Source of the DNA: Melioribacter roseus
Lineage (GTDB): Bacteria > Bacteroidota > Ignavibacteria > Ignavibacteriales > Melioribacteraceae
Direction: 5' to 3'
DNA: 11,406 nucleotides
NCBI GenBank assembly: GCA_020724325.1
Contig: DYHC01000028.1
Location: 1-11,406 of the forward strand
How positions within the stretch are numbered: position 1 is the stretch's first letter; each line of letters starts with the position of its first letter. The notes under the pieces were generated by a model that saw only the letters and a program-made list of their open reading frames with translations, was not told the origin of the DNA and did not search any database. This document shows positions 1-7,113 of this stretch, one piece after another. The position numbers and the translations under genes were made by a program.

Positions 1-20
1 AGTGAGGTGAAGAATCGGTT
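1..20. repeat. Edge of an inverted repeat-family copy
   Basis: AGTGAGGTGA at 1-10 matches 9 of 10 bases of the reverse complement of 107-116 (TCACTTCACT), the core of the third repeat unit. The window therefore probably begins inside an oppositely oriented member of the same repeat family, and the hairpin units would sit between inverted outer arms. Only a short match is visible. Confidence 0.4.
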
Positions 21-25
21 CGTAG

Positions 26-125
26 TTCCTCATCCCGCTTTGCGGGATTCGGAATAACATTTCTCATCCAGCTTTGCGGGATTAGAAATGACACTTCTCA
101 CTCAGTCACTTCACTCGAAATGACA
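26..125. repeat. Tandem cluster of short interspersed repeat units
   Basis: Two 34-base units lie head to tail (26-59 and 60-93) and match at 29 of 34 positions. The first contains a perfect hairpin, ATCCCGC-TTT-GCGGGAT at 32-48; the second keeps it with one mismatch (A70). A third unit (94-125) shares the start (CTTCTCA) and the end (GAAATGACA) of the others but has a different core. The cluster is GC-richer than the surrounding DNA and no coding frame fits it. It looks like a dispersed intergenic repeat (REP- or MITE-like); the genome-wide copy number cannot be seen from here. The hairpin has no T-run after it, so it is not a standard terminator. Confidence 0.75.
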
Positions 126-155
126 TTGATTTTTTCAGATATCTAAAAGAATAAT
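126..155 (+). promoter_or_regulatory. Weak candidate promoter for the kinase-murA operon
   Basis: TTGATT at 126-131 and AATAAT at 150-155 are separated by 18 bases and resemble a relaxed -35/-10 pair about 60 bases upstream of the kinase start. The region is very AT-rich, so such matches arise easily by chance, and this lineage may use a different promoter consensus. It is the best-placed pair between the repeat cluster and the first gene. Confidence 0.2.
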
Positions 156-171
156 AGTTTTACTAATCGTA

Positions 172-199
172 AATCGAAAAGAATTTTTTATATTCGATT
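172..199. promoter_or_regulatory. Inverted repeat in the kinase leader
   Basis: AATCGAA (172-178) and TTCGATT (193-199) are perfect 7-base inverted arms around a 14-base AT-only-rich spacer, ending 17 bases before the kinase ATG. It could be an operator or a leader hairpin close to the ribosome site. No clear Shine-Dalgarno sequence precedes this gene; an A-run (202-210) occupies that place. Function is inferred only from position. Confidence 0.3.
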
Positions 200-216
200 G
201 TCAAAAAAAATTCTCG

Positions 217-2121
217 ATGGAAAATTTAATAGGAAAATTAATCGATAATTACCGGATAGTTTCAATCCTTGGTAAAGGCGGCATGGGCATTGTTTATAAA
301 GCTTATGATACCAAATTAGACAGATATGTTGCTATTAAGATGCTCAACGCACAAAGTTATGATAGGGAACGGTTTGTAGAAAGATTCAAAAGAGAAGCTA
401 AAAATCAGGCAAAACTATCTCACCCTAACATTGTAACTGTTTATGGTTTTATTGAATACGGAGATATGCTTGGTATTGCGATGGAGTATGTTAAAGGCGA
501 GAGTTTAGAAAAAGTTATTCAACGTCAAGGTCGTTTTAATTTGTACGATATTATTTATATCCTAAAGCAAGCTCTTCTTGGCTTAGGATATGCTCACTCT
601 AAAGGATTTGTTCATAGAGATATAAAACCTTCTAATATCATTCTTAATAAAGAAGGTATTACGAAGATAATGGACTTTGGAATTTCGAAATCTCTCTTCG
701 ATAAAAATATGACTAAAACCGGCTCGAAAATCGGAACTGTATATTATATGAGTCCGGAGCAAATAAAAGGTGAAGATGTAACTAACAGAAGTGATATTTA
801 TTCGCTGGGTTGTACTTTGTTTGAAATGATAGTTGGTATTCCGCCATTCGATTATCAGAGCGAATATGAAGTAATGGATAGCCATCTTAAGAAAACTCCA
901 GCTAAAATATCTTCCAAGCTAACCGGCATTCCAGAACTTGTTGATAAAATTGTAAGCAGGTCTTTGGAAAAGAATCCTATGGAGCGTTACAACACTTGTG
1001 AAGAAATGTATAATGAAGTTCAAGAGCTTGATAAAGATGTTGCTAAATTATATACAAGTTATTTTAAGAAAACTCAAGAACGTTCCAAATCATATAAAGC
1101 TTTTTCCGGACTTGCTTTTGCAGGAATTATAGTATTAATGATTGTTCTTGCATACTTTGTTTATACTCAAGTTAATGAACTGTTAACTAGCAATAAGTTA
1201 GATCAATTAAAGAAATATTCTATTCAATCACTTTTTTCAACTGAACAGGATAAGAATAAATTTACTTCGATTAACAAAGTACAAAGCAGTACACTTTCGA
1301 ACTTGAATTCAATTTTCTTTGCAAGCGATAAATTTGCAGCCGCTGTTGGCGATTCCGGTACTATAATGGTCTCTTCAAATTCTGGATTAGACTGGCAGCC
1401 GAAAAATTTTAATAGAAAAATTAATTTAAGCGATGTCTATTGCTCGTCATCGGGCAAAGCAATAATTGTTGGCGATTCATCATCAATTTACTTTTCCAAT
1501 AATTTTCTCGATTCTTTGCAGCAAATTCCTTTTCAGCAAGGATTTACATTTTTCCGTGTAAAGTTTATTGATAACGAATCAGGATTTATTACCGGCAATA
1601 AAGGATTAATCTTAAAAACAATTAATGGCGGAATCAATTGGTACAAAGTTGCCACTAACACAACGGAATTAATTTTCGACCTTGCTTTTATAGATTCCAA
1701 ACGCGGCTATGCAGTTGGCTGGAATGGAATTATTCTAAAAACATCAAATGGTGGAGAATCCTGGACAAAGTCTGAATCGAGTGGAAACGATAATTATTTC
1801 AAATCGGTTGATTTCACGAGTAATGGTTACGGTTTAATTGTTGGCGGTGATGGTACAATTTTACGTTCTACTAATTACGGAGAACATTGGGAAGAAATTA
1901 AAATTACTGATATCGGTGGTTTGCAAAGGGTACTCTTTATTTCTGAATCCAATGCGGTATTAATCAGCAATCGAGGGGCAATAATGGTTTCGAAGGATAA
2001 AGGAGAAACCTGGAAGCTTGTAGATTCGCAGATTTTTTCTAATATGAATGATCTTGCAATTAACCCTGAAGGTAATCTATACATGGTAGGAGTAAACGGA
2101 ATGATGTTTAGAATTGAGTAA
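217..2121 (+). CDS. Transmembrane Ser/Thr protein kinase with YCF48-like propeller sensor domain
   Basis: A PknB-type (Hanks) kinase, 634 residues. The cytoplasmic kinase domain (about 11-272) has the glycine loop GKGGMG (19-24), ATP lysine K41 in VAIK, helix-C glutamate E60, catalytic loop HRDIKPSN (133-140), DFG (153-155), likely activation-loop threonines T168 and T173, and SPE (179-181) in place of APE. All catalytic residues are present, so it should be active and of the RD class. One membrane helix lies at about 296-318. The periplasmic part (364-634) has seven repeat units of the pattern aromatic-strand, G.xGTI/LxxS, then G.xW (for example GGINW 471-475, GGESW 512-516, KGETW 595-599), as in YCF48/BNR-type seven-bladed propellers; the second unit (405-432) is degenerate. 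It begins the operon and ends 8 bases before the murA ATG. The ligand is unknown; the transmembrane sensor-kinase role is inferred from architecture. Confidence 0.93.
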   Translation: MENLIGKLIDNYRIVSILGKGGMGIVYKAYDTKLDRYVAIKMLNAQSYDRERFVERFKREAKNQAKLSHPNIVTVYGFIEYGDMLGIAMEYVKGESLEKVIQRQGRFNLYDIIYILKQALLGLGYAHSKGFVHRDIKPSNIILNKEGITKIMDFGISKSLFDKNMTKTGSKIGTVYYMSPEQIKGEDVTNRSDIYSLGCTLFEMIVGIPPFDYQSEYEVMDSHLKKTPAKISSKLTGIPELVDKIVSRSLEKNPMERYNTCEEMYNEVQELDKDVAKLYTSYFKKTQERSKSYKAFSGLAFAGIIVLMIVLAYFVYTQVNELLTSNKLDQLKKYSIQSLFSTEQDKNKFTSINKVQSSTLSNLNSIFFASDKFAAAVGDSGTIMVSSNSGLDWQPKNFNRKINLSDVYCSSSGKAIIVGDSSSIYFSNNFLDSLQQIPFQQGFTFFRVKFIDNESGFITGNKGLILKTINGGINWYKVATNTTELIFDLAFIDSKRGYAVGWNGIILKTSNGGESWTKSESSGNDNYFKSVDFTSNGYGLIVGGDGTILRSTNYGEHWEEIKITDIGGLQRVLFISESNAVLISNRGAIMVSKDKGETWKLVDSQIFSNMNDLAINPEGNLYMVGVNGMMFRIE

Positions 2122-2123
2122 GG
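2120..2123 (+). promoter_or_regulatory. Ribosome binding site that decides the murA start
   Basis: AAGG overlaps the kinase stop codon and lies 6 bases before ATG 2130. An in-frame GTG at 2127 would leave only 3 bases, too close. The ATG start also makes the K22/N23 numbering coincide with that of E. coli MurA. Confidence 0.6.
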
Positions 2124-2129
2124 TAAGTG

Positions 2130-3395
2130 ATGGATAAATTTGTTATACGCGGCGGTAAAAAACTTAGTGGTTCGGTTAGTGTAAGTGGTGCAAAAAATTC
2201 ATCACTTGCATTAATGCCGGCAACACTTCTTAATTCGGGTCTCAACATTATTGAAAATACTCCCGAAGTAAATGATATTTTTACAATGATTAAACTTCTG
2301 AAACAATTAGGAGTTGAATCTGAATTTCAAAATCACACCTTAAAGTTGTACACTTCTAAAATAAACAATCAGGTAGCTCCTTATGAGCATGTAAAAAAAA
2401 TGCGCGCTTCTGTTTATGTTTTAGGCCCTTTGTTATCACGGTTTGGATATGCAAAAGTATCAATGCCGGGTGGATGTGCCTGGGGACCGCGTCCAATTAA
2501 TCTTCATCTGGAAGCAATGAAAAGATTAGGTGCAGAAATTACATTGGAAGAAGGTTATATTATTGCCAGTGCAAATAAGTTGAAAGGAGCTAAAATTCAT
2601 TTCGATGTTTCTTCTGTTGGCGCTACAGGAAATGCTTTGATGGCTTCTGTTCTTGCAAAGGGTACTACACTGATTTCGAATGCGGCGATTGAACCGGAAA
2701 TAAATCTGCTGGGCGAATACTTAAATTCTATGGGAGCAAAAATATCGGGCATTGGCACAACTTCCCTGGAAATTGAAGGGGTTGATCAACTCTACCCCAA
2801 TACTATAAGAAATATTCCTGATAGAATTGAAGCAGGTACTCTTCTTATTGCCGGAGCAATTACGAATAGCAGAATTTCTCTTGCTAATATCGATGTAAAT
2901 CATCTTGATGCTGTTCTTAACAAACTGGAAGAGAGCGGTATTAAGTTTATACTAGAAAACGATAAATTAATTTTAGATGCAGAAAACTCTTCTATAAATA
3001 GTTCTGATGTAACAACCTCAGTGTACCCGGGATTTCCTACTGATATGCAAGCACAATGGACTTCGTTAATGACATTAGCCGATGGAATTTCGACGGTAAC
3101 AGATACAATATATTTAGACCGGTTTAATCATGTGCCAGAGCTGCAACGTTTGGGAGCAAATATAGAACTTGTTAATAATAGCGCTGTTGTTAAAGGTGTA
3201 AAAAAGCTTAAAGGTGCTAAAGTAATGTCTACTGATTTAAGAGCAAGTGCATCATTGGTCTTAGCCGGATTAGCATCCGAAGGCACTACCGAAGTATTAA
3301 GAATCTACCACCTTGATAGAGGTTATCAGAGAATTGAAGAAAAGTTGAAAGCGCTTGGTGCCGATATTGAAAGAGTAGCAACTACGGAATACTAA
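2130..3395 (+). CDS. murA: UDP-N-acetylglucosamine 1-carboxyvinyltransferase (MurA)
   Basis: Cytoplasmic enzyme that transfers enolpyruvate from phosphoenolpyruvate to UDP-GlcNAc, the first committed step of peptidoglycan synthesis. The protein from ATG 2130 has 421 residues, the family's normal length, covering both lobes of the EPSP-synthase/MurA inside-out barrel. Visible active-site features are K22-N23 in GAKNSSL, the PEP-binding loop PGGCAWGPRP with catalytic C116, D305 in FPTDMQAQ, and R371 in DLRASAS. The cysteine is the residue fosfomycin alkylates, so the enzyme should be of the fosfomycin-sensitive type (the Asp variant is resistant). It lies in an operon with an upstream membrane kinase and a downstream membrane protein whose start is 1 base after its stop. 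That location suggests regulation with the kinase, but the sequence does not show direct phosphorylation. Confidence 0.97.
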   Translation: MDKFVIRGGKKLSGSVSVSGAKNSSLALMPATLLNSGLNIIENTPEVNDIFTMIKLLKQLGVESEFQNHTLKLYTSKINNQVAPYEHVKKMRASVYVLGPLLSRFGYAKVSMPGGCAWGPRPINLHLEAMKRLGAEITLEEGYIIASANKLKGAKIHFDVSSVGATGNALMASVLAKGTTLISNAAIEPEINLLGEYLNSMGAKISGIGTTSLEIEGVDQLYPNTIRNIPDRIEAGTLLIAGAITNSRISLANIDVNHLDAVLNKLEESGIKFILENDKLILDAENSSINSSDVTTSVYPGFPTDMQAQWTSLMTLADGISTVTDTIYLDRFNHVPELQRLGANIELVNNSAVVKGVKKLKGAKVMSTDLRASASLVLAGLASEGTTEVLRIYHLDRGYQRIEEKLKALGADIERVATTEY

Positions 3396-3396
3396 A

Positions 3397-5598
3397 TTGA
3401 AATTTGCTGCATCAAAATTCTCTTACTTTTCCTTTCTAATACTTCTTATTGCAAATATCTCAATGATGTTTTTCCCTCTGGTTAATATAATTGGTTATGA
3501 ATTCTCGGTAATAAATGGAATTCTCTTTTTCATGCTCTCCGGAATAAGAGCAATTAACAATTCCAAATTGAATTATGAAGATAACATTGCGTATCATTTC
3601 AAAATTAATAAAGCATTTTTACTTGCTGCAATTTTAGTACCATTTATACTCGGATTAATTTCAACAATTCTATTTTCAGAGTGCCCGTTTGGTGAAGGGG
3701 TCCTCTTTTATTTTGTTATTTCATTACCGAATTTATTTTTTGGTTATGTAACTGGATTCTGTATTACAGCATTGTTCAATCGATTAAGAATATTTTACTT
3801 TTTGATTGTTTTCCTGTTCATATTGCTTTTTCCTTTAGTAGAATTTTACTTTAATCCCCAAGTTTACTTTTATAATTTGATTGTTGGTTATTTCCCGGGT
3901 ACAATATATGACGAAGATCTTGCTGTAAACGAATTACTCCTCTCATATAGAATTTTTCAAATCAGCTTTTTCATTTTTCTATTGTTCCTTACAGATAGAG
4001 TATATAAGAATAAAATTAGAAAAATTGTTTTCATTAGTATTCTTGTATTAATAATTGTTATCACTCATCAGTTTAAACCCTACTTCAATTATTCAACCAA
4101 CATGGTTAGGTTAGAAAAAAACCTTGCCGGTAAAGTTAAAACGGAACATTTCGATATTCTTTATTCTAATAGTATTGATAAAAACTCAATATTACACTTG
4201 GCATTATTGCATGAATATTATTTAGAACAGGTAAACAAAAAACTTGAGCATAAATTCAAACAGAAAATTACTTCTCTAGTGTTCCGTGATGAAAACGAAA
4301 AACGCATCTTAATAGGCGCAGGTCGAGCTGATATTGCTAAACCCTGGTTGAACCAGATTTATCTGAATTATCCTACTTATACTGAGACGTTGAAACATGA
4401 AATTGTTCACGTTGTAGCATCTGAATTTGGGACTACTCCTTTTAAAGTTGCAGATAAAATAAATCCTGCAATGATCGAAGGACTTGCCATGGCAGTTGAA
4501 GATGATTACGACGGTTTTTCGGTTCACCATATGGCTAAATTAGCGTACACTTCGGGTTATAAGGTCTCTATGCAAAATCTGTTTAAAGGGTTGAACTTTA
4601 TGAACCATTATTCTTCCATTGCATATATCTATTCCGGCTCATTCATAAAATATTTGATGGATAATTACGGTGCTGCAAAGGTAAAACAACTTTATGGTGA
4701 TATAAACTTTTCGAAAATATTGGGAAAGAGTTTTGACCAGCTCGAAAATGAATACATTGGTTATCTCAATAATGTAGAAACTGATATAAACAAAAACAGA
4801 GCACAAATTTATTTTGGAGGAAAGACAATCTTCAAAAAACATTGTGTAAGAACAGCAGCATATAAAACTAAGAAGGCAATTTCTCTGTTTGGCAACGGTA
4901 ATTTTACCGAAGCCGAATTTTTATTTGAAGATGTTTATAATTATTCCGGCTCTTATTCTGCTTTGGTTGGTTTAACTAATTCCAGAATCAAACAAAAGAA
5001 ATTTGATTTAGCCGAAGAATATTTATCTGCTGAAGCACAAAAGTTTAACGATTCCCCTTATAAATTTAATCTGGAAATGATCCTTGGCGACTCGCACGTG
5101 TTGAATGGTAAAAATTCTTCAGCAAATTCTATTTATGATAGTTTGCTAATACAAATTCCAACATTGGATTATTATAACGAAGTTTATGTTAGAAAGTATC
5201 TTCTTAAAACTGATTCTGCCGGATTGAAAAATTTTATTCTGGCTGATCGGAAGGGCAGGTTCAAATTATTGAGGAATCTTGTAGATGAAATAATTGTTTA
5301 TGAAACTATACCGATGATGCTCTACTATTACAGTGACAATGACGAATTGAAGAATTTAATACTATTTTTAAAAAGTAGATTAACTGTTTTTGATAGGATT
5401 TCTGCGTATGCAGCTTTTAGGTTGTCTCAAGCTGCTTTAAAATTGGGGTACTATGAAATTGCAAAAGAGATAGCCGTTAAATCGTTCGCGTTAAAGAATG
5501 ATGTGCTGCTAAATCATACTTTTACTGAAAATCTAAAACTAATTAATTGGCTTACAAATTTTTCTGAAGAAGCATTAAAAAGTATATCAATAGAATGA
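3397..5598 (+). CDS. 7-TM membrane protein with periplasmic MA-clan zinc-peptidase-like domain and TPR-like tail
   Basis: Not a protein I can name. The N-terminal 225 residues contain about seven hydrophobic helices (roughly 9-28, 37-53, 73-93, 102-126, 131-150, 184-200, 209-224). Basic loops (RLR 129-131, KNKIRK 204-209) follow the positive-inside rule and put the rest in the periplasm. Residues about 245-460 resemble the peptidase MA-like family (gluzincin): HEIVH at 334-338 gives two zinc histidines and the catalytic Glu, and IEGLAMAVE around E361 supplies a probable third ligand. The segment YSGSFIKYL...YG...LGKSFDQLENEY (412-452) is also typical of that family. Residues about 490-700 are helical and TPR-like. 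The start is uncertain: TTG 3397 retains the first helix and has a weak GGA 8 bases upstream; the first ATGs (3463, 3466) would cut that helix. It sits between murA and the CCA gene and overlaps the latter by 4 bases. A membrane-anchored periplasmic protease is inferred; the substrate is unknown. Confidence 0.8.
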   Translation: MKFAASKFSYFSFLILLIANISMMFFPLVNIIGYEFSVINGILFFMLSGIRAINNSKLNYEDNIAYHFKINKAFLLAAILVPFILGLISTILFSECPFGEGVLFYFVISLPNLFFGYVTGFCITALFNRLRIFYFLIVFLFILLFPLVEFYFNPQVYFYNLIVGYFPGTIYDEDLAVNELLLSYRIFQISFFIFLLFLTDRVYKNKIRKIVFISILVLIIVITHQFKPYFNYSTNMVRLEKNLAGKVKTEHFDILYSNSIDKNSILHLALLHEYYLEQVNKKLEHKFKQKITSLVFRDENEKRILIGAGRADIAKPWLNQIYLNYPTYTETLKHEIVHVVASEFGTTPFKVADKINPAMIEGLAMAVEDDYDGFSVHHMAKLAYTSGYKVSMQNLFKGLNFMNHYSSIAYIYSGSFIKYLMDNYGAAKVKQLYGDINFSKILGKSFDQLENEYIGYLNNVETDINKNRAQIYFGGKTIFKKHCVRTAAYKTKKAISLFGNGNFTEAEFLFEDVYNYSGSYSALVGLTNSRIKQKKFDLAEEYLSAEAQKFNDSPYKFNLEMILGDSHVLNGKNSSANSIYDSLLIQIPTLDYYNEVYVRKYLLKTDSAGLKNFILADRKGRFKLLRNLVDEIIVYETIPMMLYYYSDNDELKNLILFLKSRLTVFDRISAYAAFRLSQAALKLGYYEIAKEIAVKSFALKNDVLLNHTFTENLKLINWLTNFSEEALKSISIE

Positions 5599-7004
5599 AC
5601 GATTTGTTATCAATACTAAATAAATTTGATTTCCTGAAAACAGCTATTCAAATTGCTGAAGATAGAAATGAAGAATTATACCTTGTTGGCGGGTTTGTAA
5701 GGGATTTGCTCTTAAATCGTAATAGTTCTGAAATGGATTTTCTTATTATCGGAAACGGACCAGATTTTGCTTCAGAGTTTTCAAAAGCATTGGGAGTTAA
5801 CGATGTTGTCATTTTCAGAAATTTTGGTACAGCTCATTTCCGATATTATTCGTTTTCCTTCGAGTTTGTTGGTGCTAGAAAAGAATCATACTCTAAAACG
5901 AGTAGAAATCCTCTGGTTTTGCCCGGAACATTAGATGATGATCTGAACAGAAGAGATTTTACAATTAACACGATAGCTGTTTCACTTAATAGAAATAATT
6001 ATGGTCAGGTGTTCGATAAATTTAATGGTCTTACAGATCTTGAAAACAAAAATATCAGAACTCCGTTAGATCCAGAAATAACATTCAACGATGATCCACT
6101 TCGAATAATGCGCGCATTCCGGTTTGCCAGTCAACTTCATTTCCAAATTGATAAAATTACCTTTGATGCTGCTTCTAAAATGGCTGAACGGCTAACTATT
6201 GTCTCTCAGGAAAGAATAACTGAAGAGTTTATGAAGATACTTGCTTCGCCTAAACCATCAATTGGATTAATCCTTCTTTACACAAGTGGAGTACTTAAAA
6301 TTATTTTTCCTGAAATTGCAGAAATGGGCGGAGTGGAACAGAGAAATGATTATCATCATAAAGATGTTTTTTATCATACATGTATAGTAGTTGATAATGT
6401 TGCCCAGGTAAGCGAAAACCTCTGGTTAAGATTTGCTGCATTAGTTCATGATATTGCAAAACCGCAGACAAAAAAGTTTGTTGAAGGAATTGGTTGGACA
6501 TTTCATGGGCACGAAGAAATGGGTGCACGTATGATGAAGTACGTTTTTGATAGAATGAAACTGCCGACTAATAAACTTGCTTACGTAGAAAAACTGATCC
6601 GTTTGCATCTAAGACCAATTGCGCTGGTAGATGAACAGGTTACAGATTCTGCAATAAGAAGATTAATAGTTTCTGCAGAAGAAGAACTTGATGATCTAAT
6701 TACACTTTGCCGTGCCGATATTACAAGTAAGAATCCAAATAAGGTTAATAAATATTTAGAAAATTACGAACTCATTATGAATAAAGTTCATGAGGTAAAA
6801 GAGAAAGATAAACTTAGAGCATTTCAGTCTCCGGTTAGAGGCGATGAGATAATGAAAATATGCAATATCCCGCCATCAAAATTAGTTGGGGAAATAAAAT
6901 CTGCTATTGAAGAAGCTATTCTTGAGGGAAGAATCGGTAATAATTATGATGAAGCTTATAATTATCTTCTTCAGATTAGGGATCAATTCTTAAATAAAAT
7001 TTAA
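5595..7004 (+). CDS. cca: tRNA nucleotidyltransferase / poly(A) polymerase family protein with HD domain
   Basis: Class II nucleotidyltransferase that most likely adds or repairs the 3' CCA of tRNA. The catalytic head has LVGGFVRDLL (30-39), the metal-binding carboxylates E46-x-D48, RRDFTIN (119-125), the base-selecting motif DDPLR (166-170) followed by MRAFRF, and the ERITEEF helix (206-212). A C-terminal HD phosphohydrolase domain follows, with H261, HD at 285-286 and HGHEE at 304-308. At 469 residues it has the length of HD-containing CCA enzymes. Two details differ from textbook enzymes: the first metal Asp of DxD is Glu, and the usual EDxxR reads DDxxR. It could therefore be a CC- or A-adding partial enzyme with a paralog elsewhere. 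The ATG overlaps the preceding stop (ATGA) and has no clear Shine-Dalgarno, so translational coupling is likely. It is the last gene of the first operon. Confidence 0.87.
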   Translation: MNDLLSILNKFDFLKTAIQIAEDRNEELYLVGGFVRDLLLNRNSSEMDFLIIGNGPDFASEFSKALGVNDVVIFRNFGTAHFRYYSFSFEFVGARKESYSKTSRNPLVLPGTLDDDLNRRDFTINTIAVSLNRNNYGQVFDKFNGLTDLENKNIRTPLDPEITFNDDPLRIMRAFRFASQLHFQIDKITFDAASKMAERLTIVSQERITEEFMKILASPKPSIGLILLYTSGVLKIIFPEIAEMGGVEQRNDYHHKDVFYHTCIVVDNVAQVSENLWLRFAALVHDIAKPQTKKFVEGIGWTFHGHEEMGARMMKYVFDRMKLPTNKLAYVEKLIRLHLRPIALVDEQVTDSAIRRLIVSAEEELDDLITLCRADITSKNPNKVNKYLENYELIMNKVHEVKEKDKLRAFQSPVRGDEIMKICNIPPSKLVGEIKSAIEEAILEGRIGNNYDEAYNYLLQIRDQFLNKI

Positions 7005-7072
7005 AAAATATATTCCAATCAATTATGTAACTTTCGATTCATTAAAATCGTCATAACTAACAGTAATTCAGA

Positions 7073-7087
7073 AATTGTGCAACAATT
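7073..7087. promoter_or_regulatory. Perfect palindrome, candidate operator of the export operon
   Basis: AATTGT-GCA-ACAATT is a 15-base perfect inverted repeat with a 3-base centre, ending 26 bases before the TolC-like gene start. Its size and symmetry fit a dimeric repressor site, as expected upstream of efflux operons. No regulator gene is present in the window, so the binding partner is unknown. Confidence 0.4.
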
Positions 7088-7097
7088 AACAAGCACA

Positions 7098-7104
7098 AAA
7101 GGAG
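7098..7104 (+). promoter_or_regulatory. Strong ribosome binding site for the TolC-like gene
   Basis: AAAGGAG sits 9 bases before ATG 7114, a near-consensus Shine-Dalgarno that supports this start and is stronger than any in the first operon. Confidence 0.8.
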
Positions 7105-7113
7105 TAATTAGAA

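Larger units (their letters stand above)
7005..7113 (+). promoter_or_regulatory. Promoter-sized intergenic gap before the export operon
   Basis: These 109 bases separate the first operon from the exporter genes and contain no gene. The DNA is strongly AT-rich. TAACTTTC at 7028-7035 is one base off the Bacteroidetes -7 element TAnnTTTG, but no good -33 TTG is seen, so no promoter is assigned firmly. CGATT (7035-7039) and AATCG (7046-7050) form a minor inverted repeat. No terminator hairpin with a T-run follows the CCA gene, so read-through into the exporter remains possible. Confidence 0.4.

Noticed and set aside
32..48. Perfect 7-base hairpin as a rho-independent terminator of an upstream gene
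   Set aside because: No T-run follows on either strand, and the hairpin recurs as part of the repeat unit next to it.
1..125. CRISPR array
   Set aside because: Units are contiguous without unique spacers, imperfect, and only three in number.
583..885. 100-codon open frame on the minus strand within the kinase gene
   Set aside because: It lies wholly inside the kinase domain coding region, has no ribosome site or recognisable domain, and is a shadow frame; the other minus-strand frames across the window are alike.
2127..2129. GTG as the murA start
   Set aside because: It is only 3 bases from AAGG, whereas ATG 2130 has normal spacing and gives standard MurA numbering.
2628..2650. Substitution in the MurA GATGN segment as a functional oddity
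   Set aside because: This position varies among MurA proteins and the catalytic K22, C116, D305 and R371 are all present.
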